DNA from: Hydrogenophilales bacterium
GTDB lineage: Bacteria > Pseudomonadota > Gammaproteobacteria > Burkholderiales > Thiobacillaceae
Assembly: GCA_024636675.1 (NCBI GenBank)
Contig: JAGXGM010000032.1
Span: forward strand, 1 to 64,000
Length of the DNA: 64,000 bases
Direction: 5' to 3'
A program made the position numbers and the translations under genes. Positions 33,989 to 42,024 of the stretch are shown piece after piece. The first letter of the stretch is position 1. Each line of letters begins with the position of its first letter. The notes under the pieces were generated by a model. The model had not been told where the DNA came from. It saw nothing but the letters and a program-made list of their open reading frames with translations, and did no database searches.

Positions 33989-34707
33989 GCGTCGAGCACC
34001 TGCCACTGGCCGTCGACCAGCCCTTCCAGCGGCGGGTACTGTTTCTTGTAGGCCATCTTGCGGCTTTCGGCGATCCAGTAGCCGAGATAGAGATAGGGCA
34101 GCTCCAGCCGCTTCGCCAGTTCGAGCTGCCACAGCACGCCGTAGACGCCGAGGCTGTCGCGGTCGCGCGCGGGATCGAAGAAGGTATAGACGGCGGAAAT
34201 GCCGTCGTCGATCTGGTCGATGACCGAGACCATGACGAGTTCATCGCCGTCGCGGAATTCGACCATGATGCTGTCGACGTTGGACGACAGCAGGAACTGG
34301 GTGTACTGGTCGGGACCGTCGCGGTCCATGCCGCCGCCGGCATGACGGCTGCCGAGGTAGCTGCGATACAGCGCGTAATGCTCGTCCTTGAAATCGAGCG
34401 GCAAAAAACGGGCGCTGAAGTGCTGGTTGCGCTTGAGGCAGCGGCGCTGGGTGCGGTTAGGCACAAAGCGGGCGACTTCGACCCGCACCGGCACGCAGGC
34501 ATGGCAGTGCTCGCAATGCGGGCGATAGGTGAACTGGCCGCTGCGGCGAAAGCCCATGCGTATCAGCGCGCTGTAGGCATCGCCATCGATCAGATGGGTG
34601 GGCGTGGCGACCTGCGAGCGCGCCTGTCGACCCGGCAGGTAGCTGCAGTCGTATTGCGCGGTCAGGTAAAACTGGATGCGCTGGAAGGGTGGCTCAGTCG
34701 GGTGCAT
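33985..34707 (-). CDS. bpt: Aspartate/glutamate leucyltransferase (Bpt)
   Basis: Puts leucine from Leu-tRNA on proteins with N-terminal Asp or Glu, marking them for ClpS/ClpAP. 240 residues. The N-terminal ATE_N region has CSYLPGR and the Cys pattern C-x2-CHAC in [15 protein letters not shown]; the C-terminal ATE_C part has [26 protein letters not shown]. The ATG at 34707 ([16 protein letters not shown]) fits the family; 34728 is an alternative. It is followed by a coupled lipoprotein gene and preceded by aat. Confidence 0.93.
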   Translation of the reverse strand: MHPTEPPFQRIQFYLTAQYDCSYLPGRQARSQVATPTHLIDGDAYSALIRMGFRRSGQFTYRPHCEHCHACVPVRVEVARFVPNRTQRRCLKRNQHFSARFLPLDFKDEHYALYRSYLGSRHAGGGMDRDGPDQYTQFLLSSNVDSIMVEFRDGDELVMVSVIDQIDDGISAVYTFFDPARDRDSLGVYGVLWQLELAKRLELPYLYLGYWIAESRKMAYKKQYPPLEGLVDGQWQVLDA

Positions 34708-34800
34708 GGTTCTAGAAACAGGGGGCATCCGTGCGAACGGAGCATCGAACCTGACTGGAGTTCCGGTCAGGGGCAGGCAGGCCCGTCTCGATGTGCGGTT

Positions 34801-35517
34801 TCATGATGGCTTTGATCGATCAACGACGATTTCCGGATTGAACACCCAGGGGCCAGGCAGGTGGGGCAATTTTACCAACTCCGCCAGCCGCGCTGCGAAC
34901 GCCTTGCGCGGCATGGTGCGCGCGCCCATGCTGGCCAGATGCGGTGTTTCCATCTGGCAGTCGATCAGGCCGAACGCCCACTGCTGCAGCTGCTGCGCCA
35001 GCCGAACCAGCGCCACCTTGGAGGCGTCGGGTTCGCGGCTGAACATCGATTCGCCGTAGAACATGCGGCCGATCGCCACGCCGTAGAGGCCGCCGACCAG
35101 CCGGCCGTCGCGCCAGGTTTCCACCGAATGCGCGTAGCCGGCATCGAACAGCTGGGTGTAGGCCGCGATCATCTCCGGGGAAATCCAGGTGCCGGCCTCT
35201 CCGTCTCGTGGCGTGGCGCAGGCGCGCATCACGTCGGCGAACGCGGTGTCGACGCGCACCTCGAAACCGGCATTGCGGATGCGCTTGGCCAGCGAACGGG
35301 GGATGCGCACCTCGCCCGGCACCAGCACCATGCGCGGGTCGGGACTCCACCACAGGATCGGTTCACCGGGGCTGAACCAGGGAAAAATGCCGTGTCGGTA
35401 GGCCTCCAGCAAGCGCGCCAGCGACAGATCGCCGCCCATGGCCAAGAGGCCGTTCGGCTCGGCGAGCGCGGTCTCGACCGGAGGGAAGCAAGGGGTGCTT
35501 TTGAGTCGTTCACTCAT
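34801..35517 (-). CDS. aat: Leucyl/phenylalanyl-tRNA-protein transferase
   Basis: Transfers Leu or Phe to proteins with N-terminal Lys or Arg for N-degron proteolysis. 238 residues. Signatures are FPPVETALAEPNGLLAMGGDLSLARLLEAY (in parts), GIFPWFSPGEPILWWSPDPRMVL and GLYGVAIGRMFYGESMFSREPDASKVAL. With bpt 93 bases downstream, both bacterial N-degron transferases are encoded together. It is divergent from the ccoI region. Confidence 0.97.
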   Translation of the reverse strand: MSERLKSTPCFPPVETALAEPNGLLAMGGDLSLARLLEAYRHGIFPWFSPGEPILWWSPDPRMVLVPGEVRIPRSLAKRIRNAGFEVRVDTAFADVMRACATPRDGEAGTWISPEMIAAYTQLFDAGYAHSVETWRDGRLVGGLYGVAIGRMFYGESMFSREPDASKVALVRLAQQLQQWAFGLIDCQMETPHLASMGARTMPRKAFAARLAELVKLPHLPGPWVFNPEIVVDRSKPS

Positions 35518-35720
35518 ATCGCCATGGTAGCGGATTCATTCCGGCTTGCATCTGCCGACCCCACCATATTATGATATACGCATCTTCAATACTGCTAAGA
35601 CGCTTTGGCACAAGAGTGAGCGCGGGCTCAAACCCACTCTCTTTTATAATGCCGGATTAACGGCCTGGCCCCGAAACCCCTCGGGGCGCATTGCAGCGCC
35701 GAGACCAGGCAGTAGGAAGA
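35518..35720. other. Intergenic region between aat and the ccoI unit
   Basis: AT-richer than its surroundings near 35562-35600. A TATAAT box is at 35645-35650, about 70 bases before the small ORF that leads into ccoI, but no -35 box fits. AGAGT (35614-35618) and ACTCT (35636-35640) can pair just ahead of it. No FNR-type TTGAT-N4-ATCAA site was found. No other gene seen. Confidence 0.4.
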
Positions 35721-35930
35721 ATGGCCATACCGAACACGACGTCAACACAGTCCGCATCGACGCTGAAGCCACAAGCATCCGCGTCCGGCTTGCCAGCCCG
35801 GCCATCCACCCGATGGTGCGGGGTGGCAGTTGCGGACCATGCAAAAAAGCGGTGCCCGACGCCGGCGGCCGGTCCGACCTCTCTCCCGGGCTTGTCGCCT
35901 GATGGCGTCCTTCTGCGGGGCGATTCGTGA
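35721..35930 (+). CDS. Hypothetical 69-residue ORF coupled to ccoI
   Basis: MAIPNTTSTQSASTLK... is rich in Ser, Thr, Pro and Ala, with two cysteines (WCGV, KKRCP) and no membrane segment. AGGAAGA lies just before the ATG at 35721, and its TGA overlaps the GTG start of ccoI (GTGA). No family recognised. It may be a leader peptide that couples ccoI translation, or a chance ORF. Confidence 0.3.
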   Translation: MAIPNTTSTQSASTLKPQASASGLPARPSTRWCGVAVADHAKKRCPTPAAGPTSLPGLSPDGVLLRGDS

Positions 35931-38434
35931 GCACCTCGGGGCTCACGGACGCCCCGTCTTTTTCGGGCTGCTTTCACTGCGGCCTGCCGGTGCCGGACGG
36001 CGCCCACTACCCCATCCAGTTCGAAAACCAGACCAAACAGGCCTGCTGCCGCGGCTGCCAGGCGGTGGCGCAGACCATCATCGACAGCGGCCAGGGCGCG
36101 TATTACACCCACCGCACCGTGCTGCCGGCCACCCCACAGCAGGCCGAGGCCGAGCTGGCGCAGATGGGTCTGTACGACCTGCCGGAAATCCAGGAAAGCT
36201 TCGTCAGGACGGAATCGGAGAACATCCGCGAGGCCGCGCTGATCCTGGAAAACATCGTCTGCGCCGCGTGCATCTGGCTCAACGAGCGCCACATCGCCGG
36301 CCTGCCCGGCGTGCTGTCGGTGGAGATCAACTACGCCACCCGCCGCGCGCGGGTGCGCTGGGACAACAGCCGCATCCAGCTGTCGGCGATCCTGAAGGCA
36401 GTGTCCGACATCGGCTACATCGCCCACCCGTTCGACCCCGGCCGCTCCGATGACATCTACCGGCGCGAGCGCAACACCGCAATCAAGCGGCTGGCGATTG
36501 CCGGGCTCGGCATGATGCAGGTGATGATGTACGCGCTGCCGACCTACACCGCCACCGACATGACCGCCGACATCCGCCTGCTGATGAGCTGGGCGAGTCT
36601 GGTGCTCACCATCCCGGTAGTGCTGTATTCGGCGTGGCCCTTCTTCATTGGCGCCTGGCGCGACGTCAAGCGCCGCATGCTGGGGATGGACGTGCCGGTC
36701 GCGCTCGGCATCGGCACCGCCTTCGTCGCCAGCGTCTACAGCACGTTTTCCGGCCACGGCGAGGTGTATTACGACTCGGTCACCATGTTCGTCTTTCTGC
36801 TTTTGACGGGGCGCTTTCTCGAAATGAACGCGCGCCGCCGCGCCGGCGCCGCGGTGGAGGAACTGGTGAAGCTCATTCCTGCCGCCACCACCCGGCTGCC
36901 CCACTGGCCAATGCGCAACGAGGAGCAGGTACCGGTGGCGCGCCTCGCCGTGGGCGACCACGTGCTGGTGCGTCCCGGCGAGACGCTGCCCGCCGACGGC
37001 GAGGTGGTCGAGGGCGACAGCGCGGTCAGCGAGGCGATGCTGACCGGCGAATCGCTGCCGGTGTCGAAGAGCGTGCATGCGAAAGTGGTCGGCGGCAGCC
37101 TCAACCAGGCGAGTCCGCTGGTGGTGCGCGTGGAGAAGCTCGGCGCCGACACGCGGCTGGCCTCCATCGTGCGCCTGCTCGACCGCGCGCAGAGCGAGAA
37201 GCCGCGCATCGGCCAGCTGGCCGACCGCGCCGCCGCCTGGTTCGTCGGCCTGCTGCTCGTAATCACCTTCTTCGTCGGCCTGGCGTGGTACGTCATCGAC
37301 CCATCACGTACCCTGTGGATCGTGGTGTCGATCCTGGTCGTCACCTGCCCCTGCGCGCTGGGCCTCGCGACCCCCGCCGCGCTCACCACCGGTACCGGCC
37401 GGCTGACGAGGCTGGGCCTGCTGACCACGCGCGGCCACGCGCTGGAAACTCTGGCGCGCGCCACCGACCTGGTGTTCGACAAGACCGGCACCCTCACCCA
37501 CGGCCGCCTCTCCGTGCGCCGCGTGCTGCCGCTGGGCGACCGCAGCGCCGAAGAAGTCAGCCGGATCGCCGCCGCACTGGAAGCGGGATCCGAGCATCCC
37601 ATCGCGCGCGCCTTGCGCGAAGCCGGATCGGCAAGCCTCACCGCCAGCAACGTCCACAATACACCGGGGCGCGGCGTCGAAGGCACGATCAATGGCCTGT
37701 CCTATCGCCTGGGCTCGCCGCGCTACGCCGCCGCTGGCGAAATGCCGCCTGAATCCGACAGCAGCGCGAGTTGGGTGGCGCTGGCGCAAGGCAGCGAAAC
37801 CATCGCCTGGTTCGCGCTGGCCGACTCGCTGCGCGCGGACGCCTCCGCTGCGCTCGTCGCATTGCAGGAACTGGGCGTGCGCCTGCACCTGCTGTCGGGC
37901 GACGCCGAGCCTGCGGTGAAGGCGGTGGCGCAGCAGCTCGGCATTGTCGAGTGGCACGCCGGCGCGCTGCCGGAAGACAAGCTCGCCTACGTCAAGGCGC
38001 TGCAGCAGCAGGGGCGCATCGTCGCCATGGTGGGCGACGGCATCAACGACGCCCCGGTGCTGGCTGGCGCGCAGGTGTCGATCGCGATGGGCGAAGGCGC
38101 CGACGTCGCGCAGGCCGCGGCAGACATGGTGATGCTCGGTAGCCGGCTCGGCACCCTGTCAGAAGGCGTGGCGCTGGCACGCAAGACGCAGCACATCATC
38201 CGCCAGAATCTCGGCTGGGCGCTTGGCTACAATGTCATTGCCATCCCTGCCGCCGCCCTCGGCTACGTCACGCCCTGGATGGCCGGCATCGGCATGTCGG
38301 CCAGTTCCCTGCTGGTGGTGCTGAACGCGCTGCGGCTGTCCGACTTCAAATCCAGCGAATCAGAGATCAGGATTCAGGACTCGGAGAAAAAGCCCCGCGA
38401 GGCCACGGCCCTGAACCTGACCCCTGACCCCTGA
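35927..38434 (+). CDS. ccoI: Copper-transporting P-type ATPase for cbb3 oxidase assembly (CcoI)
   Basis: An 835-residue P1B ATPase with eight likely membrane helices. The N-terminus has extra cysteines typical of CcoI (C15xxC18, C40-C41xxC44) and a heavy-metal domain with CAAC. TGES lies in the actuator domain, the CPC ion site is at 474-476, DKTGT with Asp518 is phosphorylated, and GDGINDAPVL closes the catalytic core. Such pumps supply copper for cytochrome cbb3 oxidase. GTG start at 35927. The last 25 or so residues (ESEIRIQDSEKKPREATALNLTPDP, in part) are encoded by a repeat element (38367-38436) and are not part of the usual protein. ccoS follows after 11 bases. Confidence 0.95.
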   Translation: MSTSGLTDAPSFSGCFHCGLPVPDGAHYPIQFENQTKQACCRGCQAVAQTIIDSGQGAYYTHRTVLPATPQQAEAELAQMGLYDLPEIQESFVRTESENIREAALILENIVCAACIWLNERHIAGLPGVLSVEINYATRRARVRWDNSRIQLSAILKAVSDIGYIAHPFDPGRSDDIYRRERNTAIKRLAIAGLGMMQVMMYALPTYTATDMTADIRLLMSWASLVLTIPVVLYSAWPFFIGAWRDVKRRMLGMDVPVALGIGTAFVASVYSTFSGHGEVYYDSVTMFVFLLLTGRFLEMNARRRAGAAVEELVKLIPAATTRLPHWPMRNEEQVPVARLAVGDHVLVRPGETLPADGEVVEGDSAVSEAMLTGESLPVSKSVHAKVVGGSLNQASPLVVRVEKLGADTRLASIVRLLDRAQSEKPRIGQLADRAAAWFVGLLLVITFFVGLAWYVIDPSRTLWIVVSILVVTCPCALGLATPAALTTGTGRLTRLGLLTTRGHALETLARATDLVFDKTGTLTHGRLSVRRVLPLGDRSAEEVSRIAAALEAGSEHPIARALREAGSASLTASNVHNTPGRGVEGTINGLSYRLGSPRYAAAGEMPPESDSSASWVALAQGSETIAWFALADSLRADASAALVALQELGVRLHLLSGDAEPAVKAVAQQLGIVEWHAGALPEDKLAYVKALQQQGRIVAMVGDGINDAPVLAGAQVSIAMGEGADVAQAAADMVMLGSRLGTLSEGVALARKTQHIIRQNLGWALGYNVIAIPAAALGYVTPWMAGIGMSASSLLVVLNALRLSDFKSSESEIRIQDSEKKPREATALNLTPDP

Positions 38435-38436
38435 TT
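38367..38436. repeat. Terminal-inverted-repeat element, copy A (end of ccoI)
   Basis: It begins TCAGGATTCAGG and ends CCTGACCCCTGACCCCTGA, ends that are roughly inverted to each other. The same TCAGGATTCAGG start, with CCCCTGAATCCTGG at the far end, occurs at 53626-53719 between glgB and glgA. In copy A the element supplies the last codons and the stop of ccoI. Confidence 0.5.
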
Positions 38437-38445
38437 CCCCCCGCA

Positions 38446-38619
38446 ATGGACATCCTGATCCTGCTGATCCCCCTGAGTATCGTCCTTGTCGGCGTCATCG
38501 CCTGGATCATGCTGTGGGCGGCCAGGAGCGGGCAGTTCGACGACCTCGAAGGCCCGGCGCACAGCATCATCATGGACGACGACAACCCGCCCGAATCCGA
38601 CGACGCGCCCAAGCCCTAA
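38446..38619 (+). CDS. ccoS: Cbb3-type cytochrome oxidase assembly protein CcoS
   Basis: A 57-residue membrane protein: MDILILLIPLSIVLVGVIAW forms one helix, followed by FDDLEGPAHSIIMDDD, the CcoS signature. It is needed for cofactor insertion into cbb3 oxidase and is nearly always next to ccoI. The ATG at 38446 lies 11 bases after the ccoI stop. No ccoNOQP genes are in the window. Confidence 0.93.
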   Translation: MDILILLIPLSIVLVGVIAWIMLWAARSGQFDDLEGPAHSIIMDDDNPPESDDAPKP

Positions 38620-38659
38620 GCAACGCCGGACCACGCCGCGCGGACGGAATGCGTCCTGG

Positions 38660-39262
38660 TCAGAAGCCGTCCACCCGCACCACCTCGTCCAGGGGAAGCT
38701 GGCCTGCTCGGGGCCACGGTTCCCGAACCCGCTTGCCAAGGGCGACGAACATCGACACGACATGCCCCTCGGGCAAGCGGATCAATTTCGCGACCTCATC
38801 GAAATCCGCCAGGTCCATCGGGCACGAGTCGTACCCCATCTCCTTCGCGGCCAGCATCAAGGTCTGGGCGGCCATGCCGCATGAGCGCATCGCTTCATCG
38901 CGCTGCGTCTGGGGCCGCCCGTGGTAATACTCGCCAATGGCGGCGACCACGCCCTCGCGGACGTCAGCGGACGCATTGCGCCAATAGCGCTCGGGCTCCT
39001 TTTGCCACGCATTGACGTCCGCGCAAATAACCACCAGCAACGAAGCTTCCGTTATTTGGGGCTGCATCCATGACACGGCACGAATGGCTTCGCGCAATGC
39101 CGGATTTCGCACCAGAACGAATCGCCAGTGCTGGAGGTTGAACGCCGTCGGGGAAAGCACGGCCAAGGCCATGAGTGCGTCGATTTCCTGCTCGGTCATC
39201 ACGTGGCCGGGATCGAATTGCTTGATCGCGCGCCGTGTTTCGATTGCGGTTCTCACATCCAT
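38660..39262 (-). CDS. Nitroreductase family protein
   Basis: FMN-dependent NAD(P)H oxidoreductase of 200 residues. RRAIKQFDPGHVMTEQEIDAL with the FMN-phosphate arginines, PTAFNLQHWRFVLV, and the C-terminal GYDSCPMDLADFDEVAKLI are family features. Likely substrates are quinones or nitroaromatics. AAGGAG precedes the ATG at 39262. It is divergent from an HxlR-type regulator, and the operator-like palindrome between them fits control by that regulator. Confidence 0.9.
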   Translation of the reverse strand: MDVRTAIETRRAIKQFDPGHVMTEQEIDALMALAVLSPTAFNLQHWRFVLVRNPALREAIRAVSWMQPQITEASLLVVICADVNAWQKEPERYWRNASADVREGVVAAIGEYYHGRPQTQRDEAMRSCGMAAQTLMLAAKEMGYDSCPMDLADFDEVAKLIRLPEGHVVSMFVALGKRVREPWPRAGQLPLDEVVRVDGF

Positions 39263-39323
39263 GCTGCTCTCCTTGGTGACAGGGCTCGATGCCGGAAGCC
39301 ATGCTATCGGAGGGATTCCATCT

Positions 39324-39358
39324 ATGTAAGTATGCACATTCATGTCATGTACTTACAT
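39324..39358. promoter_or_regulatory. Operator-like palindrome between nitroreductase and hxlR-type genes
   Basis: ATGTAAGTA (39324-39332) and TACTTACAT (39350-39358) are perfect 9-bp inverted arms separated by 17 bases. GTAAGTA/TACTTAC half-sites resemble those of HxlR/YodB-type repressors. It lies between the two divergent genes, 22 bases before the regulator ATG, where a bound repressor would block both promoters. Confidence 0.65.
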
Positions 39359-39380
39359 TTTGTATACCAAGGAGATTCCG

Positions 39381-39734
39381 ATGCGCCACAAGCGTTACGA
39401 CTGCGACTTTGGGTGCCCGGTCGAGGCCTGCGTCGAGGTGATCGGCGGCAAATGGAAGGGGGTCATCCTGTTTCACCTGCTGGGCGGCACCAAACGATTC
39501 AATGAACTGTCACGGTTGATGCCTGCGGTGACGCAAAGAATGCTGACCCGGCAGTTGCGGGAACTGGAAGCTGATCAGGTCGTGGCGCGCAAGGTCTATC
39601 CGGAAGTCCCGCCCAAGGTCGAGTACTCGCTGACGACGTTCGGCAAGACGCTTGAGCCGGTGCTGAGAACGCTTCAGGGTTGGGGCATAAACTATCTGGG
39701 GCAGATCACCCGAATCAGACAGGAGCGCGCATGA
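39381..39734 (+). CDS. HxlR family transcriptional regulator
   Basis: A 117-residue winged-helix dimer-type regulator: CVEVIGGKWKGVILFHLLGG, RFNELSRLMPAVTQRMLTRQLRELEAD and a wing with VPPKVEYSLTTFG. Three cysteines near the N-terminus (Cys8, Cys12, Cys17) suggest a thiol switch for quinones or electrophiles, as in YodB/HypR. AAGGAG precedes the ATG at 39381. It probably represses itself and the divergent nitroreductase through the palindrome at 39324. Confidence 0.92.
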   Translation: MRHKRYDCDFGCPVEACVEVIGGKWKGVILFHLLGGTKRFNELSRLMPAVTQRMLTRQLRELEADQVVARKVYPEVPPKVEYSLTTFGKTLEPVLRTLQGWGINYLGQITRIRQERA

Positions 39735-39824
39735 CCGGCGCCCCCAACGCCTCATCCGAAGCGGTGGGCGATCACAGAGAGGCCATCGTGCAATGAGCAG
39801 TCAACGCTCGCTTCCAGGTTCCAC

Positions 39825-40445
39825 ATGAGCACCCCCATCCTCTGGTATTTCGCCGACCCCATGTGTTCGTGGTGCTGGGGCTTTTCGCCGGTGATCGAAA
39901 CCCTGCGCGACGCCTACCGCGGCCGCATGAAAATCGCGCTGGTGCTGGGCGGCCTGCGACACGAAACCGCGCCGATAACGGCGGCCGGGCGCGAGGATAT
40001 CCTGCATCACTGGCAGCAGGTGCACGCCCGCACCGGCCAGCCCTTCCGTTTCGACAATGCACTGTCGGAAGGTTTCGTGTATGACACCGAACCCGCCTGC
40101 CGCGCGGTGGTCAGCATGGGCGGCATTGATCCCATGCTGATCTTCCCCTTGTTCAGGGCGATCCAGAATGCCTTTTATGCCGAGGGTCGCGACGTCACCC
40201 GGCCGGACGTGCTGGCCGACCTGGCGGCGGAACTCGGTGTCGCCAGGGATGCGTTTCTGCGGGCGTTCGACAGCGACGCTGCGCGCGCCAAAACCCAGGC
40301 GCATTTCAGACAGACGCGCCAGGCTGGCGTGCGCGGCTTTCCCGCGCTGATCCTGCAGCAGGACACGCTGCTGACTCCGGTCAGCAGCGGCTGCCAGCCG
40401 CTCGACACGGTGCGCGCTGCGATCGAAGCCGGCCTCGCCGCATGA
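39825..40445 (+). CDS. DsbA family (FrnE-like) thiol oxidoreductase
   Basis: A 206-residue protein without a signal peptide. The thioredoxin-fold active site is Cys14-Ser-Trp-Cys17 in FADPMCSWCWGFSP, with a helical insert and the cis-Pro loop in GVRGFPALIL. CSWC-type DsbA relatives are mostly cytoplasmic, e.g. FrnE. Role probably thiol homeostasis or isomerisation; partner unknown. Its TGA overlaps the ATG of the next gene (ATGA). Confidence 0.88.
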   Translation: MSTPILWYFADPMCSWCWGFSPVIETLRDAYRGRMKIALVLGGLRHETAPITAAGREDILHHWQQVHARTGQPFRFDNALSEGFVYDTEPACRAVVSMGGIDPMLIFPLFRAIQNAFYAEGRDVTRPDVLADLAAELGVARDAFLRAFDSDAARAKTQAHFRQTRQAGVRGFPALILQQDTLLTPVSSGCQPLDTVRAAIEAGLAA

Positions 40446-41287
40446 TGCTGCGCGTGCTCGCCCTTCTGCTCGCGCTCGGCGGGCTCCTTGCCGCAGGCGC
40501 CGGGGCCGATTCCCTGCCGCCGATGATCGACGCCCACGCACACTATTCTGCGCCCGACGCGGCGGCGTTCACGCCGGCCGAGGTGATCGCCAGACTCGAT
40601 GCCGCCGGGGTGCGCCGGCAGGTCGTGACAAGCTCGCCGCCGCAGCTGTCGCAGCAGTTGTATCTACACGCGCCCGACCGGGTGATTCCCCTGCTCGGGG
40701 TGTACGCATCGGACCTGCACAAGGGCAACTGGGTGCACGACGCCGGCCTGCCGGCGCGGGTCGCCGCGCAGCTGGAAGACGGCGCATGGGCCGGCATCGG
40801 CGAGCTGCACCTGTTTGCCCGCGACGCGCGGCAGCCGGTGTTTACGCAACTGGTGCGGCTGGCCGCTGCGCGCCGGCTGGTCGTGATGATCCATGGCGAT
40901 GCCGAGGTGGTCGAACAGGCGTTTGCCGTGGCGCCCGGGGTGCGAGTGCTGTGGGCGCATCTCGGCACCGAGCCCCGGCCCGATTTGCTGGATGCGATGC
41001 TGGCGCGGTTTCCACAACTGTGGATCGACACCTCGGTGCGCGACGAGCGCATCGCGCCGGGCGGCGCGCTGCTGGCGGAATGGCGCGCGCTGTTCGAGCG
41101 CCATCCCGAGCGCTTCGTGGTCGCGGTCGACACTTTCAGCGTCAACCGCTGGCAACACTATGAAACCGAGGTGGCGCAAATCCGCCAGTGGGTCGACCCG
41201 CTGCCGCTGCCGTTGAAAGGCAATCTGCTGCATGACAATGCAGCCCGCCTGTTCGATTCATTCTTGCCGCAGCGCGCGCGCCGGTAA
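40442..41287 (+). CDS. Exported amidohydrolase family protein
   Basis: A 281-residue TIM-barrel metal hydrolase with a signal peptide (MMLRVLALLLALGGLLAAGAGA, residues 1-22). The metal motif is DAHAHYS. VMIHGDAE and VLWAHLG supply more ligands, and VDTFS holds the catalytic Asp. It belongs to the amidohydrolase-2 type (COG2159-like); substrate unknown. Periplasmic location is unusual for this family. Coupled to the DsbA-like gene upstream. Confidence 0.8.
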   Translation: MMLRVLALLLALGGLLAAGAGADSLPPMIDAHAHYSAPDAAAFTPAEVIARLDAAGVRRQVVTSSPPQLSQQLYLHAPDRVIPLLGVYASDLHKGNWVHDAGLPARVAAQLEDGAWAGIGELHLFARDARQPVFTQLVRLAAARRLVVMIHGDAEVVEQAFAVAPGVRVLWAHLGTEPRPDLLDAMLARFPQLWIDTSVRDERIAPGGALLAEWRALFERHPERFVVAVDTFSVNRWQHYETEVAQIRQWVDPLPLPLKGNLLHDNAARLFDSFLPQRARR

Positions 41288-41320
41288 AATCCCCACCACC
41301 TTTTGTCAGGAGTATTTTCG

Positions 41321-41983
41321 ATGACCCGCCTGTCCCTGTTTCCCGTCACCCTCTTTCTCGGCGCGCTGATGCTCGGCATCTCCGGTTGCGGCGCCAGCGA
41401 GCCCGTCACGCAAACCGTTCCCACCACACCCGCCGCCGGCCAGCCCGCCAACCCGCGCGTGCTGATCGAAACCAGCAAGGGCAACATCACGGTGGAAGTG
41501 TTCCCCGCGCAGGCGCCGCAATCGGCCGGCAACTTCCTCAATTATGTGAAGACCGGGTTTTACGACGGCCTGGTGTTCCACCGGGTGATCCCCAACTTCA
41601 TGATCCAGACCGGCGGCATGACGGCGGACATGGCGGAAAAGCCGAAAAACGCGCCGATCCAGAACGAGGCCGACAATGGCCTGAGAAACCTGCGCGGCAC
41701 CCTGGCGATGGCGCGCACCGGCGACCCGCATTCGGCCTCCTCGCAGTTCTTCATCAACGTGGCGGACAACGCCTTCCTCGACCATCGCGGAAAAACGCCC
41801 CAGGGCTGGGGCTATGCCGTGTTCGGCCAGGTGGTCGACGGCATGGACGTGGTCGACGCCATCGTCGCCGCGCCGCGCGGCAACCGCGGCCCGCACGGCG
41901 ACGTCCCCATCGAGCCCATCGTGATGAAGCGCGTCACCCTGCTGCCCGAGACGCCCACGTCCGCCGATGCCCTGAAGAAGTAA
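41321..41983 (+). CDS. Peptidyl-prolyl isomerase (cyclophilin), lipoprotein
   Basis: 220 residues. The signal ends in ISGC (lipobox), then a short Thr/Pro-rich linker and a cyclophilin domain from about 46. FHRVIPNFMIQTGG has the catalytic Arg, and RTGDPHSASSQFFINVADN and FGQVVDGMDVVDAI are conserved. It should help fold envelope proteins. CAGGAG precedes the ATG at 41321, and GGTAAAAT at 41282 may be its -10 region. Confidence 0.92.
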   Translation: MTRLSLFPVTLFLGALMLGISGCGASEPVTQTVPTTPAAGQPANPRVLIETSKGNITVEVFPAQAPQSAGNFLNYVKTGFYDGLVFHRVIPNFMIQTGGMTADMAEKPKNAPIQNEADNGLRNLRGTLAMARTGDPHSASSQFFINVADNAFLDHRGKTPQGWGYAVFGQVVDGMDVVDAIVAAPRGNRGPHGDVPIEPIVMKRVTLLPETPTSADALKK

Positions 41984-42024
41984 GGCTCGGTCTGCTTTCC
42001 TCCACCAAACTGCTGCTGCTCGGG

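Noticed and set aside
32369-34051. Plus-strand open frame of 560 codons
   Set aside because: Runs antisense through thyA, the metallopeptidase gene and bpt; no start signal, no motif, shadow composition.
35657-37078. Minus-strand ORF of 473 codons
   Set aside because: Antisense of ccoI; His/Gln/Arg-rich shadow translation.
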